Source: an uncultured Bermanella sp. (GTDB lineage Bacteria; Pseudomonadota; Gammaproteobacteria; Pseudomonadales; Oceanobacteraceae). Taken from it: a stretch of 64,000 nt of DNA. Below, one piece after another: positions 52,801 to 63,500 of this stretch (position 1 is its first letter; every line of letters starts with the position of its first letter). The position numbers and the translations under genes were made by a program. Under the pieces are notes generated by a model. That model was not told where the DNA came from and ran no database searches. It was given only the letters and a program-made list of their open reading frames with translations. The stretch is from NCBI GenBank assembly GCA_913058575.1, contig CAJXRF010000007.1:36469-100468 (forward strand). The letters are read 5' to 3'.

Positions 52801-55757
52801 TGTGCAATCCTATTTATTACATTTTCCACATATTCAGAAATTTCATCATATTTATCTTCACGCCCCCAACTTTCTGGGATCGCTTCCCATAAAATAGAAT
52901 TGCTTGGATCAGCAGCTAGGAAGCTATCGAATACGGGATTTTTAACCCCTGCTTTATCCGCCGCTATTAAGCATTTTTCAATTGTACCTTGGCCTCCATT
53001 GTAAGAAGCAATATATAATTTATATCTCTCTAACATACTAATTTTTGGGTTATATTTTTCTATAGCACTAGTTTCTGGTTTGTATTTATTGATTTTTCCA
53101 TCCAAGTATTTAATTTTATTCTTTAAAACTCTCATTCCGCCGAGAATAGACTTTGGAGGGTCAAAACGCTCATCCGTAATTAGGTCATAGAAGTACTCAC
53201 CTGTTTCTTCCTCTCTACCTTCGCTCGAACTACCTAATGAATATTGAGACTCAAGTTTCCATGTTTTCCAACCAACCTGTGTTAAGCCTGCATAACCGAC
53301 GCTATTACTTGCTGCTTTATCGAAACCACTTTCTTGCGCAATGATGGATTTAAATACCAATAAATCAATATCTGGGTGCTCTTTCCCTGCCTCCATCAAG
53401 AATTTATTGTATTCATTTTGCTTCGCTATTTGACGCCCAAAGCCTTTCTTCCAAGTCGTTAATATTTCTACTGAGTTTTCATAAGTGTTATAGCCAATAC
53501 CCTTGCCTTTAGTAATCTCGGCTAACTGCCCAATTGCCGCTATGGGATGCAAGTGATAAACATCAGGGAACATGGGGAAATCAGCCCCTGAGCACAGGGC
53601 ATCATCCCACCACGCCATATTTTTAATTTGTGTCTTGGCTTCTTCAAGTTCGTCATTATCTGTAATGACTTCATTGAGGTATTGCCATTTAGTTAAGCCA
53701 GCATCTACATGCCATTCGCTGGGATGCTTTGCTATTACACGGCTTAAGCGATCGGATAATAGATCATCCCTTAACGCTGCTTTCATTTCACCGGCGCTGA
53801 TGGCTCCATTGCCATCAGAGTCTATGTCTTCAAACAGCTCTTTAAAAAATGGGGTGAGATTATTGTAATCTATTCTAGCATCCTTGCTGCCTTTGCCTGC
53901 TTCTTTGGCCAATTTAAAGCCAGGCCAATTTAGCGGTGAGGTTAATTTCGTATCACTGGCTTTCACCCAACCCTTTTCTTGATTGGTTCTATTAACGCCA
54001 TTAAGTCTACTTAGGTAATGCAGAAAACCCTTATCATCAAAGGGTAACTCCACTTCATACCAGAGGTCGCCATCACTGTCTTTACAGGTTTTACACTCAG
54101 CTAGATCGGTCAGGCACTCATCACTTGAACCTAACGCTGACTCTTCTTGAAAGATGAATTTGATAGGGTTTTCTTCATATAGCATATTAAGGCTATTGAA
54201 TAGAATAGTGCCCTTGTCTTTATCATCTGTGGTGATGTTTTGTGAGTTGATTAGGTCACGCTTAACCCAGTAAGCTTTTTGATCGGTAGCAGCAATGGGA
54301 TAAGCCACCAAACGATGACCTGGAACTGCTCTGGCTGTAACATCACCAGCGGCATTGGCGTAATAAATAAAATCTAAGCGAGTACTTTCGTTCAATTCAT
54401 TACTTATTTGGGCTTTATACTTCTCAAGGTTTTCTTTTATCCCTTTATATTGTTCAGAGTTTTCATCATAGCCCTCCATATCGGAACTTAAGGCCAAACT
54501 GCCAACCCCGGTAGCCGTAATTTTTACATACTCACTATTCGCATCAGTATCTTCAATTTTTATACGACTGTATTTTTTAATAGTGGCGACTGCTTTAGGT
54601 ACGTCTACTTTTTTACGCTGAAATAACTTACTGCCTTTATTAATCTGCAGTATGGTTTTTTCACTTTCTTTAAGATTTTTATGGTCCTCAATAAAATTAA
54701 CAATACTGTCATCACTGAATATCTCAAAGTGCAGGCAATTATTTTGTGAAAAATTAACGCCTGGGTTTCCCAGTAAATCACCCGCGGTTATTTTTTGATT
54801 GAGGGAATGAACCTTTCCTAATAAGGCTTCATCTATATCGTTTTCATCGAACTTAACTCGATTTTTATGGTAAATATATGAGACACCGGCCGGAGCTGAG
54901 CCGTCTATTTCTTTTACCTCAGCCCACTGAGTGTCAATTATCTCAATCTTGACTTTGGTACCGTTCTTGAGAATTTTAATAATGGTATCGTCGTCATAGT
55001 TTTGTTTACTGCGCAGTTTAAGGCCTTTAAGGGCATTGGCATCGCCTGATTTTAAAGGGTCTTCCTGGGTAATAATGGTGTAATGGTCACCATCTTTTTT
55101 AACACGATCATCATCTAGTAATGCATAGCCGTTATGGGTCTTTTCTTTGTGGTCTATAAAAGTGATCTTTTTGAACTTGGAATTTCTGGCAACGTTAGCT
55201 GTATAGCGTGTTAGCTGGGCTTCTGAGTAAACATTATTATCCAAACTAACTACAGAGCCTATAGGTGCCACGGTAACAATGTCACCTGTTTTTAAATCCC
55301 TAATGTTAAGGCCACCTGGTATATCTATTTGTTTTTCCCTGACCTGAATAACGGCATCTTTATCACTGCCTTCCATAACACGAATAAAATCAGGGATCGC
55401 CATTTTCGGCTTGGCTTTATAACCACTGGCCGGCATTAAGTGCATATATAAAGAGTAATAATTTAGGGTACGCCCTTTCACTGTGCATTCATGCTTTATT
55501 AAGGCAAAAGAGTTTGAGTACTTGTTTTTAGGGTTGCGGCCACTGTGCTGTAATTCCGCTGTTAAGTAGTCTTCCTCTAATCTATATGCGATTAACTTAC
55601 CATCGGCGATGGCTTGCACCGGCTTGTCGATGGTGAAGTGCATGCCACCATGCCAGTGTCTATTGGCCCCCAACAAATAATGACCACCCTCACCTGCCAG
55701 GTTGTTTTGATACAACTTGGCCGCAGTTTGATCCTTTAGTGGCATGATTACTGTCAT
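52797..55757 (-). CDS. Predicted peptidoglycan-hydrolase effector: divergent M23-like + inserted SH3b-like region + EF-hand + SLT domain
   Basis: HWHGGMHFTIDKPVQAIADGKL and NCLHFEIFSDD; DSDGNGAISAGE; IIAQESGFDKAASNSVGYAGLTQV...YIASYNGGQG; start taken at MTVIMPLKDQ (ORF track 55799). Confidence 0.8.
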   Translation of the reverse strand: MTVIMPLKDQTAAKLYQNNLAGEGGHYLLGANRHWHGGMHFTIDKPVQAIADGKLIAYRLEEDYLTAELQHSGRNPKNKYSNSFALIKHECTVKGRTLNYYSLYMHLMPASGYKAKPKMAIPDFIRVMEGSDKDAVIQVREKQIDIPGGLNIRDLKTGDIVTVAPIGSVVSLDNNVYSEAQLTRYTANVARNSKFKKITFIDHKEKTHNGYALLDDDRVKKDGDHYTIITQEDPLKSGDANALKGLKLRSKQNYDDDTIIKILKNGTKVKIEIIDTQWAEVKEIDGSAPAGVSYIYHKNRVKFDENDIDEALLGKVHSLNQKITAGDLLGNPGVNFSQNNCLHFEIFSDDSIVNFIEDHKNLKESEKTILQINKGSKLFQRKKVDVPKAVATIKKYSRIKIEDTDANSEYVKITATGVGSLALSSDMEGYDENSEQYKGIKENLEKYKAQISNELNESTRLDFIYYANAAGDVTARAVPGHRLVAYPIAATDQKAYWVKRDLINSQNITTDDKDKGTILFNSLNMLYEENPIKFIFQEESALGSSDECLTDLAECKTCKDSDGDLWYEVELPFDDKGFLHYLSRLNGVNRTNQEKGWVKASDTKLTSPLNWPGFKLAKEAGKGSKDARIDYNNLTPFFKELFEDIDSDGNGAISAGEMKAALRDDLLSDRLSRVIAKHPSEWHVDAGLTKWQYLNEVITDNDELEEAKTQIKNMAWWDDALCSGADFPMFPDVYHLHPIAAIGQLAEITKGKGIGYNTYENSVEILTTWKKGFGRQIAKQNEYNKFLMEAGKEHPDIDLLVFKSIIAQESGFDKAASNSVGYAGLTQVGWKTWKLESQYSLGSSSEGREEETGEYFYDLITDERFDPPKSILGGMRVLKNKIKYLDGKINKYKPETSAIEKYNPKISMLERYKLYIASYNGGQGTIEKCLIAADKAGVKNPVFDSFLAADPSNSILWEAIPESWGREDKYDEISEYVENVINRIAQ
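54034..54200. repeat. 167-bp direct repeat, identical to 51337..51503
   Basis: Base-by-base reading of both copies. Confidence 0.9.
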
Positions 55758-55861
55758 GGATAGCGCTTCCTTTTTGCAAAACATAATTCGTTGAATCAAC
55801 TACGAATATTTTTCCGTCATTAGGCAATAAGCAACCTAATGTATTGGTGGGCAGTGACTTT

Positions 55862-56014
55862 TTAGAATGAAAACAAGAAGTCTTTCTTAATGCTCACTAT
55901 AATTTCATATTGATTGCTTTTCTTTAAATCAAGCTCAACACCCTTTTTCAGTTGCGGTGCTGTTTGCGCTAGGTGAGTCCAATTTTTACTGTCTGGTTTA
56001 TTTTGCGTACTCAT
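55862..56014 (-). CDS. Small hypothetical protein, 50 aa
   Basis: MSTQNKPDSKNWTHLAQTAPQLKKGVELDLKKSNQYEIIVSIKKDFLFSF*, preceded by cacaggacaatttgt. Confidence 0.5.
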   Translation of the reverse strand: MSTQNKPDSKNWTHLAQTAPQLKKGVELDLKKSNQYEIIVSIKKDFLFSF

Positions 56015-56093
56015 ACAAATTGTCCTGTGTAGTTTTTTTGCTTTTCTGCTAATTTTTTTAGTAGCCTGCCAGTATCAACCTAAAATTAAGCTT

Positions 56094-57059
56094 TTATAAA
56101 CTTGGGAACACAATAGTCGCATCGGTATGCTCTAAACCCTCAATCAACGCATGGCCATGTTCATTTAAGCGCCCATGAGCAACTTTTTTATCATTAGCCC
56201 CTATCACCTGATAAGCAGCATGGGCTTGTGGCTCTCCATCTTCATCCAATAGAACCACTTCTAAAAAGTGATTAGGCACCACATATTTCATATTATGCAA
56301 TATCACCCCATCACTGCGGGTTTCGATGCTAGTTTCTTGAAGCGCTGTAATGGCATTATTGGCTACCGAAGCCGCTAGATTTTTATTGTCGTTAAGGTCT
56401 TTTCTTACTTCTAGCATGCTGTCGGTAATGGCGTATACCTTGAAGCTATCACCCTGTTCGGCGCTGAATACTCGGCTAAAGCTGTCGTATATCACTTCTT
56501 TTAACTGCCTAACGGCAATGTTTGATTGGGTGGTATTTTCTACCACTAGGGTGATGTTGTGTTTGTCGGGCAAAGGGCGGTCGTTTTGCCCTTCTAGGTT
56601 TAATAGGAAAATATGCTTTTCACGTACCGTTTTTTGCGCCGCTGGCTGATCATTGGCGGCTTGTGCGGGTTCATTTCTGATAACCGCATATTGTTTGGGT
56701 ATGTCCACCCGATGTAATGCGGCGTCTATGGCGTTTAAAAACATCAGGTTTGGGCCGGTGTTTATTACCCATTTGGCACGGTTGTTTTCGCCTATTTCTA
56801 AACGGGAGATCACTGGCATTTGGGTGCGGTTATTAATTAAAAATACTTGGCCGTTATCTAATTTGTCATTAATGGCGCCGTAAGCGTCGAATACTTTAGA
56901 GCGGTTATCGGGCAAACCATGTTGTGCGGCATTGTGTACGGTCTCGCCGCCAATGCGGGTGCCGTGGTTGCTTTGCACGGTGCGCTTGGCCATCAGTGGC
57001 GACTCAATGTATTGCAGGTCGTGCCAGTTGAGTTCGTGGCCTTTTTTTAATGTCAGCAT
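56094..57059 (-). CDS. Spike/adaptor-like protein with C-terminal Ig-like/carboxypeptidase-regulatory-like domain (T6SS-associated type)
   Basis: LEVVLLDEDGEPQAHAAYQVIGANDKKVAHGRLNEHGHALIEGLEHTDATIVFP. Confidence 0.6.
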   Translation of the reverse strand: MLTLKKGHELNWHDLQYIESPLMAKRTVQSNHGTRIGGETVHNAAQHGLPDNRSKVFDAYGAINDKLDNGQVFLINNRTQMPVISRLEIGENNRAKWVINTGPNLMFLNAIDAALHRVDIPKQYAVIRNEPAQAANDQPAAQKTVREKHIFLLNLEGQNDRPLPDKHNITLVVENTTQSNIAVRQLKEVIYDSFSRVFSAEQGDSFKVYAITDSMLEVRKDLNDNKNLAASVANNAITALQETSIETRSDGVILHNMKYVVPNHFLEVVLLDEDGEPQAHAAYQVIGANDKKVAHGRLNEHGHALIEGLEHTDATIVFPSL

Positions 57060-57302
57060 ATTCGTCCTTGACCGCGCCTCTTATACAGAAAGTAATTATA
57101 AAAATTAAATTGGAGCAACTTGAAAATGATTAGTGGGAAATTAGTGCGAGTTATTATAGCGAATTGGCGGGAATGGGGAACGACTATTTATTGGTTTTGA
57201 GAGATGTGTGTTTGCTAATACTTTAACAAATATGGCACTCATAATCGGTTTTTATAAATAGGTTTTTAATGATGATTTTTAAATGCATATCAATGGGGAA
57301 TA

Positions 57303-57342
57303 AAATAACAAGCACCTATATATATTAGGGTGCTTGTTATTT
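57303..57342 (-). terminator. Rho-independent terminator of the 57.4-64 kb minus-strand unit
   Basis: Perfect 14-bp stem aaataacaagcacc/ggtgcttgttattt with T-rich flank. Confidence 0.8.
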
Positions 57343-57366
57343 ATTAGTTACTAATGACTGGCTGTT

Positions 57367-58083
57367 TTACTGAGGTAATTCACTCACTTTAAAAGCATAA
57401 ATATTTTCAACAGTCGAATTAGCACACTCTCCACTCGTATTTAAAACTCCACACAATTTCAGGTCTTGATCAAAGGCCACCACCTTTCCGGTTTCAATTT
57501 CGATGCCTAGGATTTTTGGTTCAGAATCACCATTGGTGCCATCAGCGGCAATATTCCGATAGGTGGATGAGATTAAATAACCATCAACAAATGTTACAGA
57601 CCTATTTTCAGCCTGCAACCAAGATCTAAAGATAGTGCCCTTGAACCCACCTGAGACGCCACTACCAGCAGGCATTGCTATATCACTACTAATGCTGGAA
57701 TAATCAAAAATACGCACGAGTTCTTTAATAGTAGGTAAACGAGTACTACCAGAACCATCTGGGTCAACATTATTCAGTAGATCCTCCCAACTTTCTGTCG
57801 ATGCATTGTTCAATTTGCACTGGGGTGAACCTGAGTCCCAATTACCTTCCCACTTCAAACCCCAGCGATGACATACGGTTACACAAGTTCCGCCGCCTTT
57901 TCTATAACTATCATTCTCAGATGCATTAATTTCAGCAGCAATGGAACAGCTAAAAATCCCACCAACTGAATCTGTACGATCACTGGGGGCAAATCCTGTA
58001 GTCCACCCCCAAAGATTCACCGACAACAATAAAAATAAAACACCGAAAATATACTTATTTAAACCAATTAAAAAGTTATTCAT
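57367..58083 (-). CDS. DUF1566 (Lcl C-terminal-like) domain protein
   Basis: TRLPTIKELVRIFDY...; start at MNNFLIG overlapping upstream stop. Confidence 0.75.
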   Translation of the reverse strand: MNNFLIGLNKYIFGVLFLLLSVNLWGWTTGFAPSDRTDSVGGIFSCSIAAEINASENDSYRKGGGTCVTVCHRWGLKWEGNWDSGSPQCKLNNASTESWEDLLNNVDPDGSGSTRLPTIKELVRIFDYSSISSDIAMPAGSGVSGGFKGTIFRSWLQAENRSVTFVDGYLISSTYRNIAADGTNGDSEPKILGIEIETGKVVAFDQDLKLCGVLNTSGECANSTVENIYAFKVSELPQ

Positions 58084-60556
58084 CTTCAACCTCTGGATAT
58101 ACCTTGTCATAACCATAAACAATGTAAAGGTAAGGGTTACCCTGTATATCCGGCCCTATATCTTTCCCCATAAAGATTAAATCCTGCTGACCATTGCCAT
58201 TAAAATCACCTCCAACTACAGCACCACCAGCAATATTTTGCTCGTCACTTGCCCCATGAAACCATTCCTGGCTCAAATCTTTGTAATTAGGTTGTGCATT
58301 CCAGTTTTGTTCACCTAAAATTTTAAACACATGGCCTTTACCATTACTTCCAATAGGCTCAGCAAGCGTATAATCACTAGTATATGGCTTTGAAATTAAT
58401 AATTCAGCCATGCCATCGCCATTGGTATCATCCATTACAGAAACGAGACTTCCAAAGTGGGTATTACTTTCACCTGCTTGAAAAGTCACACCATAAGAGG
58501 CATTGATATCATCAAACAATTCTTGTTCAGTTAAAGTAGCCGGCCAAGGGCCCTGATTACCATTTATCACATATACAGCACCTTTGTTGATATCCCAAGC
58601 GCCATTACCAAGAACCAATTCACTTACACCATCTCCATTCAAATCGCCGGCAGTCATACCTCCAAATCTACCTAAAATTTTAAACCCATCTGCCTCGGTT
58701 AAGTCTTCAGTATTTTTAGTGGCAAACCAGTCTGAAGTATCGCGGCCATACAAAATAATGTTATTAGTCGTATCTGATAGCGCTATGTCATCAAAGCCAT
58801 CCTGATTAAAATCACCTAAGGCTTGTAAACTATACTCACCCAAATATGAACCAAGACTGTCAAAACCATCAAATAGTATCGACTTAGAAAACCCAACATG
58901 GCCCTCTGGAATTGCATTTAAATACGGTACATCGTCTATAGAGGTCCGACTAATGGCTAGATTGTTACTACCAAAAAGTATGTAGGCCGCCCCCCGACCA
59001 TAATCATCATCAATAGATGGATCAGCAATGACCAAATCATTTACACCATCCCCATTCATGTCACCCGCTGCAATTATATTCTGACCTAAACCACCATCAG
59101 AGTAACTACCATAAATACTATAAGAATAGCTGTTCCGTAACTCAGAAACAGTTAAGTGTCTATCAGGCCATGCTTCACGGCCAAATATCAAAAATGCTTC
59201 ACCACCACGTTCAAGCCCCTCTTCTCCATTCCTACGAATACTTAAATAAAAATCATCTATACCGTCGGCATTTATGTCACCCAACCCAGCTAATCCGAGT
59301 CCTAAAACTTGATTATCCGCATTCAATTCAGTGCCAATAGTAAACCGCACATATTTAATGCCAACCTCATCTAAACTAGCCAAATTATTAAATTGCAATT
59401 TGTCAGGCCACCCTTCTTGCTGCCCAAATACTAGAAAAGCCATACCTGCATTAGTTAATTCATCTGTTGAATAACTCCAATTAGAAAAAATCAAATCATC
59501 AATACCATCATTATTTACATCACCCACTGAACTGGCTTCAATATGTCGACGTGAACTTTCCGGCATAATTATTTTAGTGGCACGGTTTGGGGTTACGGCC
59601 ACCATTCTTTCTATATTAATACTGTTCACATTGGTGCTGGTTAAATCTAAATCTTGATTATCACCAATGCCATCACCGACAATTTCACCGGCTTCGTTAG
59701 GATCGTTATCGGCCCATTCGGTAGGGTCTTCGTCAAATGCATCTACGTCGTTATTGTGGCCATCTCCGTCTTTGTCTGGATCAGAGTTATCACCAATTTG
59801 ATCGCCGTCTAGGTCACTCCATTCGGTGCCGTCATGAGGAAACAAATCGGCATTATCACCTACCCCATCAAAGTCGGTGTCTTGCCATTCATTTGGGTCA
59901 TTAGGGAAAAAATCGCTGCCGTTATTGTTGCCGTAACCATCGCCGTCGGTGTCAACACTGTCGGTGGGGTCTAGGGGTAAATCGTCTGTGGCGTTGGCTA
60001 CACCGTCGGCGTCTTTATCGTCATCGCAAGCGTCGCCTAATGTATCGCCATTTTCAAATGTGGCATCGGTATTAAGTTGATCGGTATTGGCAATATCTAG
60101 GCAGTTGTCTTGGTTGTCGCCAATGTTATCGCCATCAGTGTCGATTGTTTCGCTGGCGTCATCTATGAAGGCATCACATACATTGCCTAACGCGTCACCG
60201 TCATTGTTTAGCTGGTCTAAATTAGCAACGGTTAAACAGTTATCTGTGTTGTCGCCCACTTTATCTTGGTCGGTATCTTTAGATTCGGTTGGGTCTAACG
60301 GAAAATCATCTGACGCATCTAGTACGCCATCGGCGTCGTCATCGTCGTCGCAGGCGTCGCCTAATGCGTCACCATTTTCAAAGTCGGCATCGGTATTAAG
60401 CTGATCGTCGTTGGCCACATTTGGGCAATTGTCTTGTGCATTACTGCGACTATCACCGTCGGTATTAGGTTCACTGCTCGACCCTCCACCGCCACAGGCG
60501 GTTAGGGACAAACACAACGCAATGAGAGGCAGTACTTTTAATCCGTTATGGTTCAT
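58076..60556 (-). CDS. Lipoprotein with thrombospondin type 3 repeats and FG-GAP repeats
   Basis: LSLTACGGGGSSS lipobox; DTDGDxxGDxxDNC repeats; GDxNxDGxDDL repeats. Confidence 0.9.
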   Translation of the reverse strand: MNHNGLKVLPLIALCLSLTACGGGGSSSEPNTDGDSRSNAQDNCPNVANDDQLNTDADFENGDALGDACDDDDDADGVLDASDDFPLDPTESKDTDQDKVGDNTDNCLTVANLDQLNNDGDALGNVCDAFIDDASETIDTDGDNIGDNQDNCLDIANTDQLNTDATFENGDTLGDACDDDKDADGVANATDDLPLDPTDSVDTDGDGYGNNNGSDFFPNDPNEWQDTDFDGVGDNADLFPHDGTEWSDLDGDQIGDNSDPDKDGDGHNNDVDAFDEDPTEWADNDPNEAGEIVGDGIGDNQDLDLTSTNVNSINIERMVAVTPNRATKIIMPESSRRHIEASSVGDVNNDGIDDLIFSNWSYSTDELTNAGMAFLVFGQQEGWPDKLQFNNLASLDEVGIKYVRFTIGTELNADNQVLGLGLAGLGDINADGIDDFYLSIRRNGEEGLERGGEAFLIFGREAWPDRHLTVSELRNSYSYSIYGSYSDGGLGQNIIAAGDMNGDGVNDLVIADPSIDDDYGRGAAYILFGSNNLAISRTSIDDVPYLNAIPEGHVGFSKSILFDGFDSLGSYLGEYSLQALGDFNQDGFDDIALSDTTNNIILYGRDTSDWFATKNTEDLTEADGFKILGRFGGMTAGDLNGDGVSELVLGNGAWDINKGAVYVINGNQGPWPATLTEQELFDDINASYGVTFQAGESNTHFGSLVSVMDDTNGDGMAELLISKPYTSDYTLAEPIGSNGKGHVFKILGEQNWNAQPNYKDLSQEWFHGASDEQNIAGGAVVGGDFNGNGQQDLIFMGKDIGPDIQGNPYLYIVYGYDKVYPEVEDE

Positions 60557-60592
60557 GTTCTTCCTTTTATCACTGATTATTTTCAATTTTGT

Positions 60593-63500
60593 TTAATAGT
60601 AAATGGGTCTTAGGTGAGCAGATTCTGATGTGTCATCTTCACACGACAACTGCGCCGTTAGCAGATCAACGGCCCAATGAGCATCTGTGTCGCACACATC
60701 AGAAGTCCAATATTTTGATGACCAGCCGGTAATGCTTGTACCTGTTCTAGCATTATCAAACGTAGTTGAAGCATCGACTATATTGGCAGTATCTATATTC
60801 ACTAACCCCATTAACTCTTGCACCGAGGGGATTTTCCAATTAGGGGTGCCGGTTACATCCATACCACACAGGTCTGTTTCTGTAACATTTACAGTGGCTA
60901 TTTTTGTTTCAGCTTCTGCATAGGTTTTAAGTACGTCATCATCTGCGTTTTCAAACTCGCCTCGCAACCAAATAAACTGGGTATTGTTATCCTGAACACA
61001 CACAGGAAGGGTTGTAGGGGCAGTCGTCAAAACGCTTGGCACAAATTCATCGACTGCGTCATCGGGGTCAGAAATAAATGTGTACGCCAAAGTGTTGTAA
61101 CCTGTGAAATCTACATCTTGATACGGCGTATCAGCCTGGCTCGTGTCGATCACACAGTTATTTGTACTAGGCACTAAGTCACCATCACTGATACAACCTT
61201 CAGCATTGGTATCTTGTATGGCCAGGGTTACATCATTTTGCACCACGATATCGGTGGCATCTATACAATTGCCATCACAACGTACATCACTGGTGGTTAC
61301 ATCAAAACTAAACCATTCATTTTTTTCGCGCAGTTGGGTAGCTCCATCGCTGAAGGCTAGTAATATGGCGTCACTACAGTCACCATTCGCGATACCGGTA
61401 ATCGCAAGATCGGATTCCATTGAATAAATTTGAGTGTCAAGAGCAGTTGCTACATTACAAGTTTCATCAACTGCAAGGCTTAGGTCATCGCAATCAATAT
61501 TTGCAGTGCTAAGAGCATCATCAATTACAAGCGCATTTAAATTGGCTTCAATAGTAAGGTCTCCGCCCTCTATTGCGAATCCGCTGTTATTGCAGACATT
61601 CAATTTAAAGTCTTCGTTATCTAGCTGCTCAAGGTCGACACTTACATCTAGGTGGTCATCGTTAGTAATAGTGATGCTTCCAGAGTTCGGTAAAACCACA
61701 GTACTGTCAATAAATGCGGAGTAGCCCATGGTTAGATTTATGGTTTCATCAAGTTCAATAATATAGTCTTCTTCGATGGCTAAAACATTACCCACCGAAT
61801 CATCATCATTGGCTTCATGGTTAAGCAAATAAGAGCTGGTTAGTGCGTAATCTGTGCCACTTGCAGTTGCACTGTCTAGGGAAAATGTGACTGTAAGATC
61901 AGCGTCAGATAAGCCTTGCGATTCATAATTTCCATCAACAACCAAGGTTAAAACTTTATTACTCACTTCATCTAAACTTCCATCACAGGCTGAACCTGAA
62001 CATTCAAACTTTAAATTAATGTAATCATTGTTGTTTATAGTGTGGGTTAAGGCGCTTAAGTCAGCATCACTTGAATCTTTGAATACCACATCGCTTGAGG
62101 GGCTTGCATTAGACGTTAAATTAAGTTTCAGCGCCTCATTTTTTTCAACAACAATGTCATGAACTGAAGCCACTGTGTAGGTAGCACTTGCTGCTTTTGG
62201 TGTGTTGGTTGAATTGAGGCCCGAATGCAACTGTACACTGGCTGCCGCAGTATAGTCACTGATGGCTGCCAAACTAGAACCATCACGAGCCAACGATATG
62301 TTCAATTCAGGGTAATTTGCCGCTATGACTTTATTGGTGGAGTAAGTGTAATTTGTGCTTTCACCTTCATCTGCAGACTGAGAGGCATTACTGGTAAATG
62401 ATACGGTTAAGACATCGTCATTTTCTATGGTGTACTGAATTAAGCTCACACCATCTAAATCCTCTACCGAGTCTGAGGTGTCACTTAATGATAAATCTAG
62501 AGCCACCAATTCGTCAGGCTCTAAGATATCTTCTTTAGCAATAACTAACTCAACTGACTTATTAAATTCCGACTGGTATGTAACTGCAGTGCCATCATGA
62601 ATAGTCAAAACCGCAGGGAGTACAAAATCAACGCCCTCAGTTGCCACAGAGGTATCCGCTGGTGCAGCGCTCAGCGTTATTTCTGAATAATTTGCAGCAA
62701 TAGAACCGGATATAGTAACGCTGTAGTTTGCTACCTTGTTTACAGCGTCAGCTTTGTCACCCTCATCACCTGCTGTATCTGTTGGCGCCGTTACGGTTAC
62801 GGTTAATGGGTTATTATCAGATATATCAGTGCTCGTTCCTAACTCACCAATATTAGTGAAGCTTTGAATGTATTCATGATCATTAATTTCATCCACTGTG
62901 AACGCAACGCTTTCCGTCGGCTCTAGGAATTCATCCGCTAATCCAGATACCTCTAAAAGTCGCTCAGTCATCTCTAGGGTACTATCGGCATCGCTCTTTA
63001 AAATTAAAGAATTTATTTGCTCTACAGGTGCTCCTACATCACCCTCGATACTAAGGTTTAACGCATAATCTTGTGGATCTTGAATAGTAGAAGTCGGCTG
63101 ATCGTCACCATCCAGTACATAAGTGGCAACATTAGTAGCAGTTCCGGTTTGACTGAGTGCCAAACTAATTTCACCCACATCAGAATCATCTACGGTAATT
63201 GAAGCCGCAGATAAATTGATACTATATCCACATGCCACCCCATCTTCATTTAGCTCGCATTCATCAGCAAGCTTCCTTTGTATACTGACCGTTAATTTAT
63301 CATCATTTTTAATTACGCTACTCATGACTTTTTGCTTTACTAAAGTCGCAGATACCTCTGCGCTCGCGTCTATTAGGTTCTCTATATAAGCCTTGCCTTC
63401 GGCATTCACAGTACCACCTTCGGCATCAAAATTTATGGCTATGGTTTCATGGGGCTCCATTTCATAATCTTTAGATAACGTAATGGGTAAACTTAGAGGG

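Noticed and set aside
59650-60480. Possible tandem DNA repeat or CRISPR-like array
   Set aside because: Periodicity is due to protein TSP3 repeats; units diverge and there are no spacers; no CRISPR seen in the window
60087-60596. Ser-rich + strand ORFs over the TSP3 repeats
   Set aside because: Antisense shadow of Asp-rich DTDGD repeats
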